This document shows positions 12,627 through 23,201 of a stretch of 64,000 nt of DNA, in pieces. Numbering within the stretch: the first letter of the stretch is position 1; every line of letters starts with the position of its first letter. The position numbers and the translations under genes were made by a program. Under the pieces are notes generated by a model. That model saw nothing but the letters and a program-made list of their open reading frames with translations. It did no database searches and was not told the origin of the DNA. The stretch is taken from contig OX387194.1 in assembly GCA_947561395.2 (NCBI GenBank), positions 17,780,048 through 17,844,047 on the forward strand, written 5' to 3'. This stretch comes from Buxus sempervirens (lineage: Eukaryota > Streptophyta > Magnoliopsida > Buxales > Buxaceae).

Positions 12627-12633
12627 TTTATAG
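12627..12633 (-). promoter_or_regulatory. TATA box of the methyltransferase gene
   Basis: TATAAAT on the minus strand lies about 80 bp upstream of the chosen ATG. A start site near 12600 would give a 5' leader of about 50 nt, normal for a plant gene. Confidence 0.6.
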
Positions 12634-12772
12634 AAAAAATTTCCCACACGATGACCTGTGTGGGGAAATTAAATTTTAGTGATACTTTCTTGACATAATT
12701 AATATTCAGTCAGTAACTCTTGGAGAAATTTTTAAGAAACCTTTATTAAAATAATTACATTTTAGCGACTTT

Positions 12773-13121
12773 GTACTATAACCAACAAAATTCTTCCAAG
12801 AATGCCCTTATACACTCGTTCGCATGACAAATCAATAAAGCGGCTTATACATGTTAATAAAATGATTTATACCTTCTATCAACACCATGCACTAATTTAT
12901 ACAACCATTTGAGCGTGTGATATAAGTTTATTCTTATTGGAAGAGTTGTACTATAACCAACAAAATTCTTCCAAGAATGCCCTTATACACTCGTTCGCAT
13001 GACAAATCAATAAAGCGGCTTATACATGTTAATAAAATGATTTATACTTTCTATCAACACCATGCACTAATTTATACAACCATTTGAGCGTGTGATATAA
13101 GTTTATTCTTATTGGAAGAGT
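12773..13121. repeat. Tandem duplication of a 175-bp unit upstream of the methyltransferase
   Basis: The unit at 12773-12947 is repeated at 12948-13121. By eye I find one substitution (ATACCTTCT versus ATACTTTCT). Near identity suggests a recent event. It starts about 225 bp upstream of the ATG and about 140 bp upstream of the TATA box, so it may include promoter sequence. Confidence 0.92.
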
Positions 13122-13139
13122 TGGTTTGTAGTAGTAAGA

Positions 13140-13545
13140 TGTAGGCATGATAATGGTCCAGTTTTGACAAAAAGCAAAACCAAACCAATTAAATATACTC
13201 CAAACAAAAACCGAATCGAAAACGCCATCGTTTTTTAAGTGTAAAACCAAAACCGAATCATTACTGATTATTGCAAACCCGAAACCACCTTAATAGATAC
13301 GGTTCGATTGAGTTGATCGGATTTAAGGATCAACCGAACAATCCCCATATGATGATCTAACTTAATCATATGTAATGTATAATTGGTTCAGTTCGATTCG
13401 GTTTGGTCTTAAAACCAAAATTGGATTAAAACCGTATCGGTTATATATAGCATAAACCAAAATAAAATCGAAACCATTTAAGGACAACCCAAAACCAACC
13501 GTAATAGGTTTGGTTCAATTCGGTTTACTGTTGTCATTCCTAATA
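13140..13545. repeat. MITE-like element rich in AACCGAA-type motifs
   Basis: The interior is built from repeated AACCRAAACC and GGTTYGGTT motifs. The ends are imperfect inverted repeats (TAGGCATGATAATGG on the left, TAGGAATGACAACAG read inward from the right). Such pieces are common in plant genomes as non-autonomous DNA transposons. I found no matching 8-bp flank, so limits are approximate. Confidence 0.4.
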
Positions 13546-14258
13546 AATTTTTATTAAAATTTAATTATGTTGATAAACGTTTAGCACACTGAACTGACTG
13601 AATTTTAATTGTTTTCAAAAAATATCACTAAAAGTTAATTTTCCCTTCCACCAATCAACGGTCTTCGCATGGTGGTTACACAAACCGAAAGTCTTCGCAT
13701 GGAGGTTACACAAATGATTGAATATGAAGTGGTGGGTCCATATGCATACCTAACATGTAGACGTGGGGTTTCTTTTGTTAAATTATTGAATGCAATATTC
13801 AACTTGAAAAACAGCTCAAACCTTTTGGTACGTCCTTATCATTTTCATTTAACAGCTCATCCGAGAGTGATTTGTCAGCCTTTTCTTGGCATGATTCGAT
13901 GAATCTTTCATGTAGCTCCACAAAAACTCTTACGGTACGTACTAGCAGGGTCTCACAAAAGGTCCTTGGAATCTTCAGCTTCAAGTAGGTTAGTGACTTA
14001 TGGGAGTGATTGCTCTCAAATCTTTTTTCTTTTTAAGACTCAAATCTTCAGTTTTTTTGTTTGGAAAACACAAGAGAGTTGCCATCATAGACAACTCTCT
14101 CACTTTTTTTTTTTTTGGTAATGATAGACAACTCTCTCACATGCCAACGGAGGAGGAAGCTTGGCAATCAATGAGACTGATAAAGGCAGGGACAGAAGAT
14201 CTTATATGATTTGCTCTCATGATTTGTAAGGATGTTTCCAAAAGGAACTCTGCCACTA
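13546..14258. other. Intergenic sequence between MITE-like repeat and hAT element
   Basis: Two short direct repeats are visible: GTCTTCGCATGG(T/A)GGTTACA at about 13661 and 13690, and TAGACAACTCTCTCAC at about 14086 and 14125. The open frames here are short and unrecognised. No gene is supported. Confidence 0.5.
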
Positions 14259-14669
14259 ATTGAGACCAAGGTTTACTGATTTATTGCCGTTGGGCGTGCC
14301 GCCCAGGGCACCGAACGACATTTTGGCGGCTTTGCCGAAAAAATGATTTTCCGGTGAATTGAGAGAAATTTCCGAAATTTTGCCAGAAAATTTTTTTCCC
14401 TGTTTTTTAATCCAAAATGAAAGATTTGCAACAATAATATGTGAAATAATTGCATTTGCATGTACAATTGCACTTAAATTACTACAAATAGCAGTTATAT
14501 ACTTCAAAAAATCATGTAAACACAATGTGACATGTAAATGTAATGATCAGTCCCATCGGGGTAAAGCTGTGCACTGTGCTTAAATCAAAAATGACAAATA
14601 TGATCCAAATTTTAAATTAAACTAAAACAACAATATATAGAGTAAAAAACATACAATCATACCGTCAAA

Positions 14670-15604
14670 TCAGCAATGAAATGAATGATGCGGCTCAAGC
14701 CCTGCTCTTTCGCTAATAAAATGACAGTAACGCTTCCATCCCATCCGAAATCTGTACTCTCTCTGATATGAATGGACATGCTGTTCATACTCCTTCAGTG
14801 TCATGTGAGCCATGATACCAACTAGAGGGAAATCATCATAATAGTAGCAGCGATCTGGCTCTGGCTGTGGTGGTGACGGAGGAGACAGCGTAGGATAACC
14901 AAGATGCTCGTATGGAAGGGCTACTACTACAGCTTTAATAATAATAGGTATAGGTATATCATAATAACCATACGAATATGGGTTCACTGGAAAGATCCCA
15001 AATGGATCAAATATTTACATGTGTGCTCCAGGATATCTGTATGATGTACCGTAACTATTACTATCTGATGAATTTGCTGGCCCAATCTGCTGAGGATAGT
15101 AGACTGGATAGTGTCCCTGGCTCAGCTATGATGGATACTTCTCTCCATAAGAACTCGATGATCTTCCAACATCTAAAGATCTAAAACTCTGTGCTACAGA
15201 GGACGAATCATCATGCATCCCTGTATGCTGTCTTTCCTTGCCTTTCTTCCTCTGAAAGGAATATGCCTCACTCTCATCATAACCTCTAAGCCCATGGTCA
15301 ATATCCTGTGTGGCATGATGGAAAGCCGCCTCTCCAGTAAAATGGCTCAAACCTGGGCCACTGGTGCCAATACCACCATGAGTACCACTAGTACCACCAT
15401 CTCCATCATCATCATCTGATGATCCGGACTCATCATCCTCATCTGTCTCCTCCTCTTCTAATAATGATGACTCAACATGTCTATGGGTTGGGATTGGGTC
15501 TGATGTCATCGCAGTAACGGAGGAAGGAACAACTCTAACGTATCTATCTAGTGAGTCTCCGCTAACCTCTCCCCCCCCCCCCCCCCCCCCCCCCTCTTCC
15601 ATAG
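14670..15604 (-). pseudogene. hAT transposase, C-terminal part
   Basis: This continues the frame that breaks off at 45331: rejoining the two sides across the LTR gives a continuous reading D-V-N-G-A-M-E-E-G. It encodes a glycine run (from a C tract on the plus strand), an acidic D/E/S-rich stretch, a tyrosine- and proline-rich linker and a charged C-terminus (R-F-R-M-G-W-K-R-Y). In-frame stops occur near 15126 and 15020, so it is not functional. The C-terminal extension after the dimerisation domain is variable in plant hAT transposases. Confidence 0.75.
15571..15594. repeat. Poly-C tract of 24 nt inside transposase coding sequence
   Basis: An uninterrupted C run on the plus strand encodes about eight glycines on the minus strand. 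Length in the assembly may be unreliable. Confidence 0.95.
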
Positions 15605-16756
15605 CTGCATGTAAAATCCAAAATTTTTAATAATAATTAAAATTTTGATTTTTAAGACTATTAATTTATTTAAATGATGAAAGTTCAGAAAAAAAAGGGG
15701 TTAAGTGGTTAAACCGGAATTCTCGGATGAATCCGGGTAGAAATTCTAATTATAAAAATAAGAAGCAATAATTATATTGTAATTTATTGGTTTAGGGTGA
15801 AGTGTCACAAAGGCAATTTGGAAATTTCAGCAATTCGAAGATTATGTAAATGTGGGTAAGAGATGTCATGTTATAGTCTCAATAGTCAATAATAGTGTTC
15901 GGAAAATTTTATTAGATATAATTAAATGGTGTTATATTTGGTTGGGTGGCAAATCACTTGATCAAGGGCTAATGGAATGTCGGGGTAGGAATTTCGATGG
16001 AGTTGCACTGCGGCGGATCATAAAGAGGGAGTTGAAGAGTTTGAGAGAGCATGTGGTGTTTGGAATTCCATTGCTGTTGGGGAAGTGGATTTTTAGAGTC
16101 CCATTTGGTTGCTGGAGAAAAGTAGAACAGCAGAAGATTAATCAAAATCTGAGTAAAAAATCAGATCTTCAAAAGTGAGTTTAAATCTATCGGATCTGAA
16201 GTAGCGAAAGGGAAGAGAGGATTGTTCATGGAGGAAGGGGGTGTCTGATCTATTAGATCAGAGATTTAATCCAAATATCATTTCAGATTCAAATCAGGTA
16301 AGTTGATTAATGTTAGATTAGGTTAGTTTGATTCTTTTCCATCAAAATTTTGTGGAGGATTGGTTCAGATTTAAAGAGGATTAGTTCTGAAAATTTTCTG
16401 CAGAAATTTCAGATCGTGGAGAGGTTCTGGTCGTGGAGAACAATCGATTTTCATTGCTGATCTTGGTGAAGTTGGATTCCAGCAATCAAAAGGCAAGTAG
16501 CACCTTTGGTTTGTCATGTTTTTCCTATGGTTTGAGATCATCTAAAGATCTGGAAATGAATTAAACGAAATTGTTATATTTTGGTCATGAAAGGGGCATT
16601 TGATCCATGAGTCTTATGAGTTCTAATTTAATTAAATTAGAAAAGGTTTAGATGTGTTATTTGGATGTTTATCAGGGTGTTAGAAGGGATTTGAATGGAG
16701 GAATAAGGTTCAATTCATGAAATTTTTTATTAGCCGCAAGTTGTTCATGAAATGTG

Positions 16757-16875
16757 CTTGGCGCCAAGTGATGCCAAGGTGTGCTGACCTCTTTGAGGTC
16801 AGCGCTAGTTCATTTTTTTTGGGTGGGCTGATTGGCGCCAACCTCTCCGGGTCAGCCCCGAGTCAACGCCAACAC
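16757..16875. repeat. CpG-rich inverted-repeat cluster in solo LTR leader
   Basis: The cluster contains CTTGGCGCCAAG, GCTGACCTC/GAGGTCAGC and GGCGCCAACC-type modules. It lies about 260 bp downstream of the donor-like GCAAGTAG at 16493. Confidence 0.75.
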
Positions 16876-18079
16876 TAAATCTAAGAACCATGTGCGGCTG
16901 AGTTTGTATTAATTGAGATTAAATATAGTTTAGGCTTCTCAAACTTGTTTACATGAGTTCATCTAAGTCTTAATTAGCATCTATACTCAGTAGAATCTTA
17001 TGGAAGCCAACTTAGTGCTATGGTTTAGGAGAATTATTGGGAGAGATAACACTAAAGACATGTCATAATTTTCTGCAGCACATTAGTTGAGATTCTTTTG
17101 AGTTTAAATTGTGTCAAATATATTTTATAACCCCACTTGAGTTACTCAAGAATTTAATGGAGAAATTTAGAACTGTTAGTAATCTATGCAGATTTATTTT
17201 TGACAATAATGTCTATGGAGTAGTATATATTGAGATCACTTAGAGGATGATAGCAAATCTGAATTCTTCATATAGAGGATTAACTAATAGGGGAATACTG
17301 GAGCAGATTGTATCCTGTATCTAAATGGGATTCCAGTACAAATGTAATAGCAATTGGGGCTGATTTTGTTCCATTAGTAATTAATGGTTTTAACTTGAAA
17401 ATGCTAACCTATGGGGACTATCTATGTAAGACCCCGAATTTTCCTAAATATAAAAGTAAATTAATAATTAATATTCTTGAGGATTATTATTGATAGAAAT
17501 ATTTTATTAATGTAGGTGATATTATAATTAGTGGAGATCCAGAGTTGGGCGCAGATCCAACCATCTGATCATGAGATATCGAGGTATGATCAATAGTTTA
17601 ATTCTGATGAGTTGTGATTGGGCAAGGTACATTGAGTTTTATATAAGTATGTTGCGTGGGATAGGAGGTATATAAATACATTAAAATAACCTAAAGGAAT
17701 ACGAATGGTATTCTAAGCGTATTGCTCGTATTCGTAAGCCGCAAGAGAGAAAGAGAGAGAGAGAGAGACCGAGAACGATCGGAGAAGAAGAAGAGAAGAA
17801 GAAGGAGGAAGAAGGGAGGACGTTTGTCTTGTGTTCTTCATCATCTGGAGAGTGCCTTGCATCTGTGAGCACTACAGTTTAGAGAAGGAAGAGGAGAACG
17901 CACGATAGAGGTAGGTAGCATTGTGTTTTATCGCTCATTTTGTATTCACGATTGGTTTAATCCCTATTGCATGTTTTTGTAGTGTATAATCATGTATTTA
18001 GTTTGATAACAACCTTATAAGTATGTTAGAATGATCTTGAACGTGAAAAATCAAGTTTTGAAAAACTGTATGTTCGTTT

Positions 18080-18215
18080 TTGGGAGACCGCCAAGCTTAT
18101 TGTGCTCAGCGCTCCCAGGCGCTCATTGAAAAAATTAGACCGCCCGAGACCGCTTATTGACTTATCGTGGGCGATCGAATTTGAACTACCACTTACCCTA
18201 GACTGCATGAGTGAT
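18080..18215. repeat. GC-rich repeat cluster in solo LTR leader
   Basis: Short modules AGACCGCC, CAGCGCTC, AGGCGCTC and AGACCGCCCGAGACCGC recur in direct and inverted order, about 170-300 bp downstream of the donor at 17911. Confidence 0.65.
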
Positions 18216-18948
18216 CCTGAGCGCTCTGTGTAGAAAATGCAGATTTTCGTATTTTTAACCCCTGATTCAATTCTAAACTATTTTTAATCAATTTTAACCT
18301 TTAAATAAGATGTTTTATGACCAAAATAAATTACCAATTCCCTGTTTTATAAAAGGAGAAAAATAGGAAGGTACTTAGGGTAATTAGTGGCCAAGATTTG
18401 TAAATAGCAAGAAACAAAAGTTTGGATGAACTGAATTTGTAAACTTGAATTAATTAATTAAGTGACATGTAAATTTATACTATTAACCAGAATATGATAT
18501 ACAGGATTCCATATCAGATCTTGAACCCAGTTAACCCAATAAGGAAGGAAATTACAGATATAACCATTATATGCCGCTAGGCATTATTACTTACGGAAAT
18601 ATTAGTCCCTAGGGATTGTTGGTGTCTAGTGGGCATAGCTAGTTATGGATCCATAGTTTTGGCTAGATAGCTAAGGGATATTTCATTTGGGTTGAGTTAC
18701 TCCCTGTTGCGAACGTGCTTCCTTTGCAAATTGGTTTGCCCTGGAGGATCCTATGCCTGGAGGGACACCCCGATGCTCCGCTGGTGATTCCCTATACATG
18801 TGAATAAGCGACCATCTCCATGTAATGATTCTGGTGCTGCATGCTGGTGGTACTTGCCAACTCGGTTGAGTTCATGTGCAATAAGTCGATGACTATGGCT
18901 CTTATCTAAGGTGATCTTCGCGGGTTTGGATATCATTAGTAGCGTCGC

Positions 18949-20738
18949 AGTAGACACCCCAAATTGCACTACAAAATGAGAAAATAATTGAAAATATGTA
19001 ATTGGGATTTGAAACAGGTCAAAAATGCACAAAATTTCATCATATAGGCAGTGCCCGTATTGTATCTGCGGGCTGGTAGCGCCCGAAATTAGTGTGCAGG
19101 CATGCAATGCCCGTATTAAGAATGCGGGCAGCACTTGCCCGCAATGTATATACGGGCGCAAGGTTTTTGTTCGAATTTTATCTTTGCTCGATTTTTGAGC
19201 CTTATCTACATCCAAATATCTCTCTAGATAAGCAAATTCATTTATTTATTTATTCGAATTATACTATTTATCCTTGTTGGCCATGGATTGGCATTATCCC
19301 TATTTTTCAATCCAATTTGGGGGATCATGGTATATCCTTCTGGACCAACCATGCCCCTGGGTTTGCCTATAAATAGAGGGCAGATTCTCAAGCAAAGGGC
19401 CATTAATTTTGAAGTCTGAAGAGCTCCAAGTGAAGAAAGGAATCACTGCTGCTCTGCTTGCTCAATCCAGGTAAGTCCCTTTCCCTTTTATTTTCTGTTT
19501 TCAATTCTATAAGTAATCTTATCTTCTCCATTGCTATAGAATAAAGCCTTCTTATACTTGTATTCCTAAACCTGTCTCCAAGTACCTCAAGAATCCTCTT
19601 TAGCTGTAAAACGTGAAGAGAGAGCTAGGGGAAAGGGGAACAGGTGGATCCCTAGAATAGCACCCCATAATCTGTTGTTCTTATTTTCTGTAGAATAAGG
19701 CCTTTTTTGTGTTTTTATACCCAAACCTATCTTTAAGTATCTCAAGAATCCTCTCTAACCGTAAAACATGAAGAGAGAGCTAGGGGAAAAGAGAACAGGT
19801 GGATCCGTAGGGTAGACCCCCATGTGCTCTGATCTGTGAGATATGGCTGCTTTGAATATCCTGTTCATGTTTTAATGGTTTTATGTTGAATCTGAATGAA
19901 TCATATGAATCCATGATGTTTATAGCATGAGATCCCAATTTTTTCTAAAATTTGGATTTTCACATCTTTGCACCTACAGCACTGTTTTCTCGATTTTTGT
20001 GATAATAGGCTAAGATCCTGGATCTATCATGACCTATATGATAGATCTGGATTCAAAAGCCTGAAAATAACTTCTAGGGTTTCATGAGGTGGTTTTTGAG
20101 TCCTTTTTCACTTTTGAGAGAAGACCCTACAGTCTAAGTTCTCCCCTTTTGATGTTCTTCATCAACGTGGGTATTTTTGGTTTTGATTTCTTGATCTTAT
20201 GTGAAATTTGGGCTATATTTATGTCCTGAACTGTTCAAGTTCAATTGTGCAATATTTTATAAAAGTAATATTTTTTCTCGATTTCCAGAATTTAACTTGA
20301 AGCCAGATTTTTTATGTTTTCACTTTAGATTTGTTTTCTTTATCTTGATTTCAGTCAATCATGAAACCCAAGTAAATGGCTCTTGTTTTCATACGAAGGA
20401 CCCAGAATTAATTGGATCATTCACATGGAAAAAAGCCATACATTCTTTTATTTTTCTTTCACTTTTGTTTTGATAAGCAAGCCTTTGTTTATTTGAAAAA
20501 CATGAACAATGCCTGGCAACCACCTTGTGTGGATGAATAGGGGTGCCTAACACTTTCCCCTGTTCATAACCTAATCCCCTTACCCATCTCTGGTTGTTTT
20601 TTTAATAGGGTTATTTTTACCCTAAATTTGCCTTTTTGTGCTTATTTTTACCCTAAAAAGAATGGTGGCGACTCTTTGTTTTTAACCAATCCCGTGTGAT
20701 GATTAGGAAGTCATTAAATTGATTTTCCATGTCTCACA
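18949..20738 (+). repeat. 5' LTR of the Tat/Ogre-like element
   Basis: 1790 bp. It starts AGTAGACACCCC, where relatives have TGTAGACACCCC, so the terminal T has changed. It ends CATGTCTCACA. A CpG-rich palindrome cluster lies at 19052-19162, a TATA box (TATAAATA) at 19368-19375 and a splice donor CAG/GTAAGT at 19471. An internal duplication of about 135 bp (about 19522-19655 and 19681-19815) carries CTCAAGAATCCTCT and GAGAGAGCTAGGGGAAA. Confidence 0.92.
19052..19162. repeat. CpG-rich palindrome cluster upstream of LTR TATA box
   Basis: Modules GCCCGTATT...CTGCGGGC, GGGCATGCAATGCCC and TTGCCCGCA...TACGGGCGCAA form overlapping imperfect hairpins. The same block recurs in the 3' LTR at 36849-36960. 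Confidence 0.85.
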
Positions 20739-20740
20739 AC

Positions 20741-20758
20741 TGGCGACTCTGCTGGAGA
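20741..20758 (+). other. Primer binding site
   Basis: TGGCGACTCTGCTGGAGA begins two bases after the LTR end, the position of a gypsy primer binding site. Ogre-type elements are reported to use tRNA-Arg; I did not check the complementarity to a tRNA. Confidence 0.7.
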
Positions 20759-22006
20759 CTTGTGGATTTCAGCCTTTTGGTGTATTTGTTCATGTTTTTT
20801 ATGTTTTTTATTTGCTTGATATTTTGTGTTCTTTGAGCATGTTTGGTATGTTCTACGGTTTTGCTTGCTATTCTGTGATCTTAAGCATGTTTGCTATGTT
20901 TTAAATCTAAATTATTGCTTAAAAGTTCATGGGGGTAGAAACATGCTTAATTCTAATTTATTGGATTGTTTCTAGAAACATGCATAGGGGAGGTTCGTTT
21001 TGCTAAACCATGCTGATTTCTTGCTGTATTTTAATAATAGCATGCTTTAATTTTCAACATGTTCTCCATGATGTATTTTGGCTGTATAACATGATCATAT
21101 GTTTGCATGTTTGGGTGATTCTTGTGAGCATGTTTTAGGTGCTATAGGATTTCTTTGTTTCCTTGTATTAGTTTACTTTGAATGTGCTTTCCTATTATGC
21201 CTTGGTTTGTATATGCATGACTGCGAAAAGAGTGGCAAGGGATTGGGACGTTGTGAATGCACCTATTGTTTATAAATGCACTGTGCACATTTATCTTTTA
21301 CACAGCCTCCCCATAACCTATAGGAAGTTGAACCCGAATGTGTGTAGCTTGGCGCAACGAGGTCGATACTTCGGAAAGCGAAAGTGGAAACATTCACCTT
21401 AGAACTTTGGGCTAATGATGTGATGACAATGTCGATCTGTGATTCAATTATGGTCATCACTAGGCTTGAGTTCTAAGTTGCCATTAAGCCAAAACCCAAA
21501 ACCCTTACGCTTGAAGGTGGAGATACACGTTTTTGGCTAAAGTACACAATTACGTTGGGATATGGGTTTGTAATTGAAGGAAGGCCGTTTGCATGGTTCA
21601 CAAGCCAAGGCATAATGCGGATGCCATATTGAAGGTAAACAAGGTAACAAGGTAGCCTTAAATTTTGCATTATTTTGATGTCATTGGGTGTCATGGTGTC
21701 CATCTGTTTGGGATGAAATTGGCCCAAATAGGCATGTATCCTAAAATTGGTGTAACCCATAGGAAGAGTTTCAACTCTTATCAGAATTAATCATACCCTG
21801 AGTTCATATGAGAGGCAACCCAAGGTACCAAATTCTGAGCATGGTGTCCAATTTGGAGGGAACATGTGCCCTCATGAAGCATTCATGTAAATAGGACCAA
21901 AGTCCACTGTGGGATGGTTTAGAAGCCTTGCAAGGGTGAACCGTATGTTTGGATGAGCAATCAAAGTAATCAAATCATGTAAAAACAGAAAAAAAAGAAA
22001 AAAAAG

Positions 22007-22120
22007 CTCCGTAAACCGCATTTAGTATACGGGCTGGTCTCGCCCGTGTTGGCTATACAGTCACGGCTCGCTCGCAATTTAAGTGCGAGCAAGGCCAGAC
22101 CGTACTGTATATCCGGTTTT
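22007..22120. repeat. CpG-rich palindrome cluster in the leader
   Basis: Hairpin-capable pairs include GGGCTGGTCTCGCCC, ATACAGT...ACTGTAT and CTCGC...GCGAG. Style and size resemble the clusters in the LTRs although the sequence differs. Confidence 0.75.
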
Positions 22121-22283
22121 TGTGGAAAATTCAATTTTAACAGTTTTTTTCCACCAAATCTTGTTCCTTTCACCTTTAAGTGATGATAAAGGGAAATGAG
22201 TTTGAATAAAATGTTTCAGAAAGAAAAACAAAAACAAAATAAAATAAAAATGTGAAACAAAATTTCTTGAAAAAAAAAATCTT

Positions 22284-22955
22284 TGGGCCTCTGAAAGCCT
22301 TTGAATTTCAGATTTTTTTCTTTAGGCCTTTGAAAGCCTTTGAATTTCAAACCTTTTTCAAAAATCTTTGGGCCTCTGAAAGCCTTTGAATTTCAGATCT
22401 TTTGGGCCTCTGAAAGCCTTTGAATTTCAGATCTTTTTCTTTGGGCTTCTGAAAGCCTTTGAATTTCAGACTTTACCCCTGGGCCTCTGAAAGCCTTTGA
22501 ATTTCAGATTTTTTTCTTTGGGCCTCTGAAAGCCTTTGAATTTCAGACCTTTTTCAAAAATCTTTGGGCCTCTGAAAGCCTTTGAATTTCAGATCTTTTT
22601 CTTTGGGCTTCTGAAAGCCTTTGAATTTCAGACTTTACCCCTAGGCCTCTGAAAGCCTTTGAATTTCAGATTTTTTTCTTTGGGCCTCTAAAAGCCTTTG
22701 AATTTTAGACCTTTTTCAAAAATCTTTGGGCCTCTGAAAGCCTTTGAATTTCAGATCTTTGGGCCTCTGAAAGCCTTTGGATTTCAGACTTTTCTCAAAT
22801 ATCCCTGGGCCTCTGAAAGCCTTTGAATTTTAGATCTTTTTCTTTAGGCCTCTAAAAGCCTTTGAATTTCAGACATTACCCCTGGGCCTCTGAAAGCCTT
22901 TGAATTTCATACTTTACCCTTGGGCCTCTGAAAGCCTCTGAATTTTAGATTCTTT
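22284..22955 (+). repeat. Tandem array of 17 units of about 32-48 bp, each with a hairpin core
   Basis: Each unit has a core GGGCCTCTGAAAGCCTTTGA followed by ATTTCAGA and a variable pyrimidine spacer. The core holds a perfect 7-bp inverted repeat TCTGAAA...TTTCAGA. Four spacer types follow in a repeated order (T-rich, TTTTTCAAAAATC, TCTTTTTC, CTTTACCCC) across units 6-12, so the array has a higher-order period of about four units. It lies wholly in the leader. Confidence 0.93.
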
Positions 22956-22965
22956 TCTCTTTTTT

Positions 22966-23085
22966 GTGGGACCTGTTGGAAGCCCTAGAATATTCCAACA
23001 AACCTTTGGTTGGTATTTTTCGTACCAATCAATTGAAATTTTTGTGGGACACTTGGAAGCCCTAGAATATTCCAACAATTATAAT
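22966..23085 (+). repeat. Direct repeat pair flanking the end of the array
   Basis: Two copies, at about 22966 and 23042, share TTTTGTGGGAC and TTGGAAGCCCTAGAATATTC followed by CAACAA. Inside each, TTGGAA and TTCCAA form a short inverted repeat. Confidence 0.85.
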
Positions 23086-23201
23086 AAAAAAAAGCAAATA
23101 AAGAAAAAAATCCAAACTCGTGTTCACCTAACCTGCATATAGGCATTCATAGGTATGCGACTGAGATCAAATTGGTACTGATATTTTCCTTATTTTTCCA
23201 G

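Larger units (their letters stand above)
20759..23201 (+). other. Untranslated leader, probably a spliced intron
   Basis: No long frame of retroelement type is present. A donor GTAAGT lies in the LTR at 19471 and a pyrimidine-rich acceptor TTTTTCCAG ends at 23201. The exon that follows contains T-R-S-R-A and a methionine, as at gag starts. Splicing would remove the tandem array and the palindromes. Confidence 0.55.

Noticed and set aside
12547-12649. Upstream ATG at 12649 as the methyltransferase start
   Set aside because: It precedes the likely TATA box and start site, and the added residues do not resemble the family N-terminus.
13140-13545. Complete MITE with target duplication
   Set aside because: Ends are only weakly inverted and the 8-bp flanks (GTAAGATG and ATAAATTT) do not match, so I kept only a low-confidence repeat call.
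15852-16178. 108-residue plus-strand open frame
   Set aside because: It lies within a family A solo LTR, shows no domain and is probably chance coding in the LTR leader.
22284-22955. CRISPR-like appearance of the repeat-spacer array
   Set aside because: Spacers are short, low-complexity and themselves repeated in order; the setting is a plant retrotransposon leader. It is a tandem repeat.
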